Below are positions 50,365 through 64,000 of a stretch of 64,000 bases of DNA, piece after piece (within the stretch, counting starts at the first letter, position 1; the number at the start of each line of letters is the position of its first letter). The translations under genes and the position numbers were made by a program. The DNA is from Plectrocnemia conspersa (lineage: Eukaryota; Arthropoda; Insecta; Trichoptera; Polycentropodidae): contig VTFK01000594.1 of assembly GCA_009617715.1 (NCBI GenBank), positions 32,400 through 96,399 of the forward strand. The letters run 5' to 3'. The notes under the pieces were generated by a model. It did not search any database, had not been told where the DNA came from, and was given only the letters and a program-made list of their open reading frames with translations.

Positions 50365-53300
50365 ATGACTCCAAAAGTCGATCAAGATGAAGTCAGCTTT
50401 CCAGAAATCAGCTATCCTGCAGCTAGAGACTCAAATTTCAAGAGTCCTCATGTTTGGTTGCAAGGAAGAACCATGGACGATGGAGCAGAGGGCTTGTGGA
50501 GAATTGAAAATAAAATATATGATTTCAGCGAATTCTCTAAAGGTACATCCTGGTGGTTCGCAATGGCTCAGAATGTCTAAAGTGAGTATTTAAATTATAC
50601 ACAATGAACTAAAAATTAATTAAAAATAAACTATAACCTTTGACCTCGATTGTTAACGGCAAAGATCAAGGACATTATATTTTAAATGGTTGTGACATTC
50701 GATACTGGTCTAAGTGGAACCAGTTTTATAACGTAACCATAATCTTGTTTTAATTATTTACTAAGCTATTCGAAGAATACACATGATGATTTATAATTAA
50801 TATGTATTTATATGGCATTTTTTATATGAAACTAGTGTGTAAATAAAAAAATCGGTCTATCATTATCGCATATAGATACGAAGTGCATGAGCACTTATTA
50901 TCTTTTTTTTTTTAAGTTAATGACTATATAATTTATTTTATTTAAGATAACATTGTTAAAAATATTATTACAATGCACTACTATCTTTTTTTTTTATTAT
51001 GTAAAATTTGTAATGATTTAATATAATTTATCATATTGATATTTTTTATTTATATACAAATATTATGTTGATGAATACCTGAACATAATAATTTACATAT
51101 TTAATTGAATTGTCAATGCTGCATAAAAATTGAAGCACCAGTACTTAGTTTTGCTCGATGGAAAACTATTTTGGGATGCAAATATTTTTTTTAATGCAAA
51201 AAGAGTAAAAATATATAACTATAATATTTAGAATAAAGTTTGAAAATATGCGATATTTTTTTATTTAATTGTGCAATTTGTAGTTGTGAAATTATCATGA
51301 AAAATATTTTTACAATTGTGACATTAATGTTTTGAATATTAGTACATCAGTAGCAAATTCAAAAAATCGTTCTGAAAAAGAGTTAAAATTAACTGTTATT
51401 TGTCATAATAAAAAGTCAACGTTTTAAAAGCTTATAATTAAAAAAAATTAAATCCGGATATATTATTGAAATGCAGGAAAATAAATTATAAAATATATGT
51501 AAAAAATAGTTTTAATATAAAACAAAAAATATTGTTAGTAATATATTAGCTAATATTAATTAATTGTATTAGAAATTAAGTTTGATTCTCAACAACATTT
51601 TATATCAGTCTTTATTAATCGATTAACCGATAGCTATATATAAGTTATGAAAAATATTAAATAAAACATATTATTTGTATCATCTTAAATTATGTACACA
51701 TACATATGTACCTTAGCATACGTCTAAATTTATTGTCTGTCAATATATTTAGAAATATGTTAAAGATTTTGTACAGTAAATATAGATGTAAAAAATATCG
51801 AATTTTTATTTGATACAATACGCGATATTGTATCAAATAAATAAAAATTGGAAATTGGAAAAATACGTATCTTAAAGTATAAGTTACACACATATATATA
51901 ATATAAATCTCTCGTAGTAATCAAAGATCATAAATCTGAATATTCGTATATACAATTTATTCAATATTAAAAATGATTTTCATTTAGATCCTATTATATA
52001 TAAACAAATATAGTATAAATCTAATGAAATTAAATATAAAAATGCTAAATATCAATATGTAACTAAAATTAAGTAATTTATTTAATAAGATTTTTTTTTT
52101 AAATAATCACATAAATAAGTTGATAAGCTTCGCTAATTGGATCCTAATATTTTTTAGTATTGACCCAATAAGTTTATACATATGTAGAAAAAAATTACGA
52201 ACTTAAATCAAAGCTTGAAATAAATATATTAATTAAATTACTATTTAATTTGCTATTAAAATTATATTTTATTGTGAAACGTGAAAGATATTATAATTTA
52301 GTAATTAGATTTTAATACATTTTTAGATCTCTTTCGCATTTTTTTTGCATATGGAAGCCTGGTTAAAGAACTATCGAAAAAAATATAAATTTATAAATTT
52401 TAAACTTTTAACTCGTTTAAATTTTGACTTAACCAAAAAAAAATAAAAAATTTTAATCGTAATTTTGCGAAAAAAATGACTTACGTTTTTAGCTGTATCT
52501 CTGGTTCGTTTCTCTTTAGATATTAAATTAAAGTTACAAAAGTGCAATTTTTTAATAAATAATAATGGATAAGTTTTTAATAAGATATAATTGTGTTTTT
52601 CTGACTATAACAACTGATTTACATTGACTCTTATTATTAATTTTTTTAGTGTCAATAATTTAGTGTTAGAAGATATGATTATATTTATCAACATCGCTAG
52701 TTTGTTCTCTCTTTGGATCAATATTACTATAAAAGTGATATTGCTCTGCTAACGTTTTATTATTAAGAAGGTTAAGAATTAATTTAAAGATTTTAAATTA
52801 ACTATATATTAATTTATTTAAAAATAAATATTTTCTGAATATTAATAAAATATAAAATATGCATATAATAAATAAAACAAGTCCATAAAACTTTGAACTG
52901 AAAGTACGTTAAAGTCAAATTAAATGTTAAATAGATAGAGGAAATTAACTATAAATATAAATTCGTGTTCTTTCCAATTGATATTGTAGTATATTTTATG
53001 AAAAAGTTAAATGTAATAAGATAAGCAAATAAAATCAATAAGACATTAAGTAGTTGTTAAATTAAATAATAGTACATAAAAAACAACATTTGTTCTACTT
53101 TAGCTTGTTTTAAAAATAATTTTAAAACATTCGTATAAATCAATTTTTTAACAAAAAAATTACATAAATTTTCTGATTTCGAACAACAGGTTTCTGGTAA
53201 TCCATAGAAACCCTAAACTGACATTTTTCTTAAAAAATAGTTAATAAATTCACGTTTAAAATAAATAACCATGAGTTAATAAATAAAAGTGTAAAACGAA

Positions 53301-53434
53301 AACTTATTAACTATTTTATTAATATTGAAAATAATCGTTTTTTGGGACATTCTGTATCGGATTCAATAGAGAATTCCCCAATGCTAAACTGCTACATGCA
53401 CAAATTTCCGAATAATCATATTTTAATTATCGAC

Positions 53435-53474
<40 letters not shown>

Positions 53475-56400
53475 TCCGCGGTATTTGCTTACAGGGAATC
53501 GACATAACCGAAGCCTTTGAGTCGCATCATATCAGTGGAATCCCCGAGAAGATGTTGGACAAATATTTTGTACGAAATGCGACCGCAAAGAGAAATTCTC
53601 CCTTCACGTTCAAGGAGGACGGTTTTTACAAAACACTCAAGAGGAGAGTAAGGGAGGAGCTGAAAACGATACCGAAAGACTTGAGAGAAAAATCGAAGAG
53701 GATTATGGAGGGAATAACGATAGTAATGTTTGCATTCTCCATAGCCGCTTGCAACGTCCATGATATTTGGATGAGAGGTATCTTGTGCTTATTAGCAGGA
53801 TTATTCATGTCTTGGTGTATGACGTGTGGACACAACTTTTTGCACCAGAAAGATAATTGGAGGATGTACTTGTTCAATTTCTCTTTGCTATCTACCAGGT
53901 AATATTTATTTAATAGCTTATATATATTTTTCAGTAATCAAACAATCAAAAAATAATTCTAGAGAGTTTAGAGTCACGCATGCATTATCGCATCACATGT
54001 TTCCCAACACATTGAAAGACGTCGAGATGGAATTTCTAGAACCAATGTTTCAATGGCTACCTAGAAAATCTAAATCTAAACTAGCTAGATATGGACCAGC
54101 ATTATATGGATTAATTGTATATGTATTCATATTCGATTTTGCTCTTGCATTTAGGTATATATTACTATCACCTTATTTTACATGTGAGCATCTTTCTAAT
54201 GACATTAATTGTCTTTTAGAATAGCCGCTATCTTCTTATATAAAGATTTGTCTTACGACAACCTTGAAGATTTGGTTCCCCTTATTTTACCAACGATTAT
54301 GTACTATGCAAGCGATTCTACACTTCTAGAGACTATAGTCGTATGGTTGATTATATGTCATATATGCAGCTTCATCACCAGTTTGATCAACTTGAATGCG
54401 GCACATCATCATCCAGATATATTCCACGATGGAGATACGCCAAAGTGAGTTTAATGTTCAATTATAATATATATATTGGTTTCAAGAAAAATATTTTTGG
54501 TTTATGGAATTTTTTTTCTGCAAAATTTCGTGCAAAAAATTGTGTCTTTTTAACTGACTTGTTTTATTATCTGTAGTGGCTTCGCCAGGAGTAAAGCCAG
54601 TACAGCTAATATAGAGATTGCAATACCGGTATTGGGGCGAAAATCGACATTCGTTACTACCGGTATTACCGAATATTTTTTTTTTCAAATCTGTACATTT
54701 TATTTGCTGAAAACGATTTGCTTGAGATTAAAAATATATCATGCATTAATTATAGATAAAATTTATTTTATGTTACTTAATAAGTATACTAGAGACTCAA
54801 AAATATAAATTATTGCGATATTCTAAAATAAATCATAAATGTGCAATAATTAAAATTGCATTATAAAAATTAATCACATAAATCTGTTTTTAAAAAAATA
54901 TTTACTATTTTGTACAAACTCCTTTCTCATTAGCTTCTTTCAAGAAATCGTAACTGACAAAAAGAGCGAGTAATATAGGAATATATTTTATTGAAATAAA
55001 TAGGCTCCTGGTATAAAAACTTAGGAGGCATTCAGAAGCTGTCGATCAAAGATGATCAAAGACGTCTCAAAAGAAAAAGATCTGGCATATGTATTTTTAA
55101 AAATATTTTTTCCGATAATATAGTGAATGGGGAAATAAATGAGATTAAAAATCATTTTATTGATTTTTATTGGTACTTATATATAACACAATAAAGGATC
55201 AGCGTATAAAGTATTTTTAGAAGTACCTGAATGTAAGGAAGATTGTTTATTATTTGAAACACAATGCATTAGCAGATAAACGGGCAATTTATTAGATTTT
55301 CTAAAAAACATTAAGTCGACAAAGGTTATAACATGTTTATTCAATATTTTCAAAGAAAATATTGAATTTTTCCGTAAAATTCGCAAGCATCTATCAACAT
55401 TCAACAATATATTACAGCATAAACTGAGCAATAAAGCATTCAGTTTTAATATATTCAATTAATAAACAATATAAATAATAATGATACCGTTATTACTTGT
55501 AATACCGGTATTGTCTGATTTTTATCTCGGTAATACAGGTTTTGAAAATACTGGTAATATTGCAAACCCTAACCAGATATGAAAGTGTCTGATTTTTTCG
55601 GAATTTTAAGGGTCATCTTGGTCGATTATGCGTAGCTCTACTTGATGCAAGTTTGGCTGGAATCTTGTTATTTTAAGTCAAAAGTGTTTATTTTATAAAC
55701 ATATAAATGGTAGTATATGTATATTTTTTTTATTAAATATTTCATTGTACCCTGATAGGCGTAAACCCAATACGTTACAATGGGGTAAATCTGTACTAAC
55801 TAAGTAAATCAATCAGATATACTGAATACCTACAAGTAAGTATTAACCAGGAATCAGTGACATTGATACTAATAATTATAATTTATAACAATGCAGTTGG
55901 GGCCGTTTTTTTCATTATAGCGCATTTTTTTATAAATAAAAATTCAAGTCCCGCTGCCGGGGCTCGAACTCACAGCCTCAGACGTTACGGACTACGCTAT
56001 TCCATCTTTAAATATAATATAGAGAAATATAGATGCCAAAATCAGGCGGTGGAGTTAAATTGCCAGGTCTTGGAAGTCAGAGAGTCCTCGCTAGAGTGTC
56101 GAGTCGTATTATTGTCGGCTGTGATTTCAAGAAGGAACTGAGATATTGGATGTGTTATCTTATCTGGATAATCCGCTGATGTGTCTCGTGTCAATGCAGT
56201 GTCCTGATTCGTTTTTGCTTGTTCGTTTTCTTGCGTTTTAAAGAAGTATCACATTTTTCAAAATGTTGGTTCGGGAAAGCTTTGGTAAATCGCAGATTAG
56301 GATGTTTGGGGCCAATTGCATTGCTTCTTAGACACACCCACAAAATGTGTTTACGCTTAAAAAATAAAAAGCACCAGATAGCTACTCCGAAGAACACCAC

Positions 56401-57087
56401 CCACTCAGTACATTATAAAGGTGTTTCATTGAGTACACACTTCATAGAGAATAAAATGAATTGTATTTCAAAGCTAAGATACAATTATGATTACGATCCG
56501 TATTCAGGTAAAGATATCTGAAGAAGTTACAATCTATATTTTCTAACAAAAATACGACTAACACAGCGTCATATACGTTTATGAAAATATAGATATTATA
56601 TTTATATTGCATTAAAACTATATGTTTGTAAATTTAAATTTGTTTTAAAATATCAGACACTATTTACTTTATGAACGATAGTTTCAACTTTCCTATATCT
56701 CGGGTAATCCTCACACAAGGAGAGTGCACAGATTTTACGACACTCTCAGCTAGTTGCCAAACTAACGTGGTATAGATTTAACAACATCGTGACTACTAAA
56801 AACTTGTTATTTTCAGGAAAGACCGGGACTGGGGCGTGTACCAACTGAACGCTGTCATGGACAGGGTCGACATTAACGGCTCGCTGTTTAAGGTGCTGAC
56901 AAACTTCGGAGACCATGGGTTGCACCACTTGTTCCCAGCCCTGGACCACGCGTATCATCCAGAACTTTATCCGGTGTTTGAAAAAACGTGCCGTGAATTC
57001 AACACTGAGTTGAAAATGTCCAACGCCCTCGCCATGTTCTTGGGTTCGTACAGGCAGCTGGCCAGGACCGAGTGCAAAAAAGTTTAG
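50365..57087 (+). CDS. Cyt-b5-r: Cytochrome b5-related protein, copy 4 (one-base frameshift)
   Basis: Exons: 50365-50581, 53495-53898, 53963-54154, 54220-54444, 56817-57087, with intron phases 0, 2, 2, 2. Motifs: HPGG, ESHH, HNFLHQ, HALSHH, HHHPDIFHDGD and DHGLHH, all present. Exon 1 is 217 bp where the paralogues have 219; one extra A in the run at 50539-50541 shifts the frame just before HPGG, giving a TAA at the exon end. Everything downstream is open. The insertion is in a short homopolymer, so a sequence error is possible; without it the protein would be about 435 aa. The last exon is clearly GC-richer than the others. It is the most diverged of the four copies. AATAAA is at 57260-57265. 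Confidence 0.8.
53436..53470. repeat. (TA)n microsatellite before exon 2 of copy 4
   Basis: Uninterrupted TA run ending about 25 bp before the exon 53495 acceptor. Confidence 0.9.
54613..55571. mobile_element. Candidate non-autonomous element in intron 5 of copy 4
   Basis: TAGAGATTGCAATA (54613-54626) faces TATTGCAAACCCTA (55558-55571), an imperfect terminal inverted repeat matching 12 of 14 bases. Both ends carry sub-terminal ACCGGTATT-type repeats, a layout common in hAT-derived miniature elements. I find no clean target duplication, so the exact ends are unsure. A minus-strand frame inside (55177-55458) is not recognised. Confidence 0.55.
55947..56012 (-). ncRNA. tRNA-like / SINE-like relic
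   Basis: On the minus strand TAGCGTAGTCCG resembles a Pol III A box and GAGTTCGAGCCCC a B box, about 28 nt apart (shorter than in a normal tRNA). No full cloverleaf. Best read as a decayed tRNA-derived repeat in the last intron of copy 4, not as a working tRNA gene. Confidence 0.25.
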
Positions 57088-57494
57088 TGAAAAGTGCAAA
57101 GCTGGTTACACGTACACGTAGAAAAATTTCGGTTTTCAGTGTTAGAAAGTAAACATACTTGCGGCAAAGTTTAGTTTAAGAAAAACAAGAATGCGGCATG
57201 CATTACATACACGCGTGCAAAAGTGCAGCTCTAAAATGTAAGCGCATAAAAATAGTATTAATAAATGATTAAAAAAATATTTTTTTATTTTGACTAACCT
57301 TTGTAATACATTGACATACTTGCATCATTTTGTATATGTAGTGGTATTTATTTATAATTCGACAAAGAACTCTTAGCCATTAAAAATATTTTAATCGTTT
57401 CTATTTGTAAATCTAATTTTTACTCTGAATAGCTTAGCTTTTTATGCTGTAGCAAATGCGAATCGTTTGACGAATAGTTTTAATCCCTCTATCG

Positions 57495-60269
<2,775 letters not shown>

Positions 60270-60277
60270 CTCTATCG

Positions 60278-63200
60278 CAATCCCACCTTCCATTCATTCA
60301 GTGATTTCCTCATTATACATTTTTCACATATATAATAGACTTTGAGATAATATATAACCATATATTGAAAGGATTTCGAGAGAGTAATTTGATGTTGGTT
60401 ATATGATATAAAAATATGTTTAAAACATATTTATAAAGTTTATGAACATATTCATAATTATCATTCTAGGCTGTATAGAATTGTATTAAAATAATATAAA
60501 CACCGAATAAAAATCAAGCAGCGAATAAGAGAACATCTATTATGTATGCGGATGTTGTAGCCGATGGGATTTCTTGATTGATGCTGTCGGTGGGCGGATC
60601 GGGCGGATTTGTATCAATACAATTACCTTAATTTGATCTGTATTTATTTAACGAAAGGTACTCGTTGTAATTATGCAATCTCCGAAATTATTTGTTACGC
60701 TTATTGCAGCTTCTTCGAGTAGAAGCAAATGCTAATTCAGTATCTCTGTCAAATGCAAAAGCTAACCACTGGTCGCTATTATGACGAGCGAGTTGAGAGA
60801 AGAAAAGGTTTAGGAAGAAGTTTAGCAATCTTCCTCGAGGGTAGCCATCCATTAAAGCGGTGGCTTAACGACTTAAGATAGCGTTAGTGGTCGGTGGCGT
60901 CTCGTTTCCGCTATCTTCACCAGTAATCTATTATCGAAAGTTAAATTATTTAATACATTTTCCCCATTATCGACGTCAGTTAAGCGGACGATCGAGAGAG
61001 ATTATTTCATTTAAGCGCTTCTCGATCTAAAACTTGTATATTAAACCTTAAGGGAGTAGTAAAAGGAGTCGATAATTGACAAGAATGATATACTGTGAGT
61101 ATATAATTGATGGCTTTTCAGATAATCTAATCGATTAAGATTATTACCTAAAGTTTAAATGCCAAACTTTTATTTAACCGTGTGACATTAGCTTTTCATC
61201 GGATTAATTTATTTTATAAATATAACAGTGTAAGACTTATGCTTCTTTCTGTAAATAAATAACTTGAATTATATTTTTAATGATACAATATACGAGTCTA
61301 TGTCAAATAAAAACTATTAAACGAAAAAAGTTTGTTGTTTTTTTTTCAAAGAATTATTTCGGTTTTACCAAAAAAGCGTAAAGTTATTTATTGCTATTTT
61401 TCTGGCTAGTGATAGTAACCCAGAGAGTATTTACTTTCTGCTTCAAATATCTGCATTATAGATGTTTTCAGAAGTAAAGCTATTTCGGAACTTATAGTCC
61501 ATTAATTATTAGAACAAACCGCAAAAATAAAATTAATAAGGGTTTCCTAAATGGAATAAAAAAACACATTCGTGCATTAATAAATAAATTATAATATCAA
61601 GTCTTTTTTATTTTCGGTTTATGTTATATATTATATACATGTTTAGTTGAAAAATAGCGTTATTTAGATTAGGATCTGTATGTTTTTATGTATCTTATAA
61701 ACATATGTATATGACATGGAAAAAATATTTAAATGTTTATAACATTGTGAGGATCTTAGATGCCAGAATATTTGAGGCGCATTTCATAGCTGTTTTTGCT
61801 GTCGTGCATGGCTAATTAAGTGGTACTGAGAAAACGCGATTATATTGTTGCTTAAGGGTGGCAATTAGCCGCCATGCTTAAGGTCATATGATGTATTCTT
61901 TTAATTATATTTTTACAAAATATTTAAAATCTAATCCTCTACATATTGTAAAGTGTTTGGTACATCACTTGAAATATGCATTTGATATTGAACAGCATAA
62001 GAAAATTTTTCTTATAATATATATCTAGCTTCTGGAGCTTCACTTTATGCCATGTATGCATTATGCAAACCCGCCGGTTGAATGCTCATTCTATAGTCAA
62101 AACACACATCCACATAGACACAAGCATAGTAGTACGTCTGGATATTCCAAAAGCAATTAAATTATACGTTCCTCCTGAACATATTCCTGATAGAAAACGT
62201 CAATTACGTCAGTGTCTGATGTAGTGGCTCGGCGCACCTTTACGCAGGTATCGTCGTACCAAATCTAAATGGATTGCCTGTGGGAGTAGACGTATTATAG
62301 AAGACGACTGGAGCCTTGCACTTACCGGTGGTGGAGCTACGAGAGGAGAGGACGTCATAAAATGTGCCGTTTAGGAAAAACCACGGCAAGTTATAATAAA
62401 AACGTACGAGTATGGCGCTCGTTGGAGTACCAACCGAGAGCGATTTGGGGTAATGAAATTCGAATTGTTGGCTTGCTGGGAAAAACCATAATCGTCCATT
62501 TTCATGATGCGAAAATTAAATTAGAGTTATTATCTAACATCAATGGAAAGGGGGCTTTATCGATACCACTGTTTCTTAACTATAGATTAAGAAAATAAAT
62601 ACAATGGTTCAACTGAAAAAATCTAATTAGAAAGATATTTATTAATTAAATATATCTACTTCTGCAAATAGATCCAGTAAACAGATTGAACTTGCAAAAG
62701 GTCAATTTAATTTTTGTGGTTTCTAATTAGTCAAAAATACTGGTTTAGACCAATTAAAGTTTCTAAAATATTTTGTAAATTTACGCAACCTCTGATATTT
62801 ATAAAGGATGATTTTCTATAAACAAAACCACTTTATAAAATCTCTCACAGAAACTTTGACGATTGAGGAAATTGTTAATTTAGAGCAATGTGATTGTATT
62901 GTCAATCTTCGCCATTATGTACTCCTTTTAATAAAACATTTGTATTTCTCTCAGATGCTCTTCTATAAAACAAAGCCATTATAGTTAGCAGTGGTCACTA
63001 AAAGATCACTGTTACTAATAATTATACGTTCGGAGAAATAATTCTATCGTTTCGATGAACACAAAACATTGTAAAAGTACAATGCTGTGTTTAATGATAC
63101 AAAGTCTTATTTGTTGTAGTGTTTTTGTTTAAATAACACATTAAAAAAACATATACAGTAATAACAAATAGTAAAAACAATATCCAATTAGATATAAAAA

Positions 63201-63289
63201 TATTTATTAAATATATTTTTATAAGTTAAATTAATCTCGCTAGAGGCAAATTATATAATGCAGTTGATTTTATAGGCATGCGTTTAAAC
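60278..63289. other. Intergenic, no gene seen
   Basis: Mixed composition, with GC-richer patches at about 60780-61030 and 62150-62360. An open frame at 62362-62598 (78 codons) has no recognised motif. Nothing here can be assigned. Confidence 0.5.
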
Positions 63290-63360
63290 CAGGGCTGTGA
63301 AGTCGTTAGAAATTTTTCCCGACTCCGACTCACACTCCAAATTTAAAAAAATCCGAGTCG
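63290..63360 (+). mobile_element. One end of a hAT-like element
   Basis: CAGGGCTGTGAAGTCG followed by CCGACTCCGACTC and, inverted, CCGAGTCGG is a terminal pattern of a widespread insect hAT group. The 8 bp before it (GTTTAAAC, 63282-63289) could be the target duplication, but no matching second end is found before the window stops. Confidence 0.55.
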
Positions 63361-64000
63361 GAAACAAAGAAGAAAGAACAATAAATAATTAATAATTTTT
63401 GGTATACAATTTATGTGATTTTTCTATACATATTGAACTTTCTATGCATTGTTCCACAGAGCGATCTGCTGAATAAAAAAAAAAAAACAATTAGAAAAAT
63501 GTCAAGCACCAAATTATAAAATTTGGGAAGGAATGCAGACAGATGACATTAATGAACATTATCCTGTTATTAATGAAAGTGATGATGAAACGTAATATTA
63601 GATAACAAATGACAGTAATCAAATGCATAATTACACGATTTAGATGTTTACCTTTAACTAGGTTTTATTAGTATCTTAGGACGTAGAGTCAATGTCATAA
63701 ACGATCCATTACAGCAATGTATCAATTTATAGTGCAAATGCACAGTATCGTACAATATTTTTTAAATAGCAGCTATGCAGCGTTTCTATTACATTTGATA
63801 GATTTTTGTCTAACCTAGCTGTCACCACACTGAGTCGTCAGGAGATAGCATTAGTTTGTAACGGGTTGAGATCTTACGACGCAGTGCCACGCCATGTATG
63901 ATCAATTACATATGTAAATTTTGAATTTATAGTTTTATTAAATATTAACTAAAATAAACCCTTTGGAGGAATACTTACAAAAAATTTTTAAAACTTTTAT
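63361..64000. other. Sequence after the hAT-like end, no gene seen
   Basis: A short open frame at about 63500-63597 ends in an acidic tail (NESDDET) before TAA; it could be a transposase remnant but is not recognised. The rest shows nothing I can name. Confidence 0.4.

Noticed and set aside
53342..53494. N-terminal extension of the exon at 53495
   Set aside because: It consists of intron sequence with a (TA)n run before a good acceptor; the paralogues start the exon at the same residue (GTD/GID).
55947..56012. Functional tRNA gene
   Set aside because: A/B-box-like motifs are too close and no cloverleaf forms; kept only as a low-confidence relic.
56746..57099. 117-codon minus-strand frame
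   Set aside because: Antisense to the GC-rich last exon of Cyt-b5-r copy 4, whose histidine box and stop position fix the coding strand.

Overview
This is a strongly AT-rich eukaryotic (insect-like) window. Genes have short GT-AG introns, TATA-type promoters and AATAAA signals, and they sit among decayed mariner, hAT and LTR-type elements. The gene content (repeated TIL-type cysteine-rich domains, cytochrome b5-related fusions) fits an insect, possibly a hymenopteran, but the sequence alone does not fix the species. Every gene I can support is on the + strand.

Region 1 (1-21909) is a cluster of three paralogous genes built from trypsin-inhibitor-like (TIL) cysteine-rich domains, with one domain per exon and every internal exon symmetric (phase 1-1). 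Gene A (1-2223) is cut by the window start; its units repeat every 234 bp with introns almost as conserved as exons, and one unit carries a frameshift and stop. Gene B (5903-8382) has a signal-peptide exon, 10 TIL exons and a short last exon (568 aa predicted). Gene C (12366-21909) has a signal-peptide exon, 33 TIL exons and a short last exon (1778 aa predicted). Genes B and C share a core promoter motif, TATATAAGTCT. Their flanks hold duplicated blocks, a ghost terminal exon, and a solo LTR with a 5-bp target duplication whose empty site survives in the paralogous flank. The cluster looks like a locus growing by unequal exchange of exon-intron modules.

Region 2 (about 21.9-32.0 kb) has no gene I can support. 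It holds a transposase fragment, a probable solo LTR, and AT-rich sequence.

Region 3 (32.0-57.1 kb) is a tandem cluster of four cytochrome b5-related genes (N-terminal cytochrome b5 domain fused to a membrane fatty-acid-desaturase-like domain, as in Drosophila Cyt-b5-r). All share the same intron phases. Copy 3 (41577-48624) is intact. Copies 1 and 4 are complete except for one extra base each. Copy 2 (36766-38201) is a pseudogene that has lost a whole exon. Introns hold a degenerate satellite, hairpins and small transposon-like elements.

Region 4 (57.1-64.0 kb) holds a 2775-bp hAT element with matching terminal inverted repeats and a perfect 8-bp target duplication (CTCTATCG) but a broken transposase, then sequence without recognisable genes, and one end of another hAT-like element near 63290.

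The candidate for an undescribed system is the TIL cluster. Its domains have a reduced cysteine framework and an almost invariant loop where classical inhibitors vary, and the 33-domain gene records higher-order duplications in both exons and introns.
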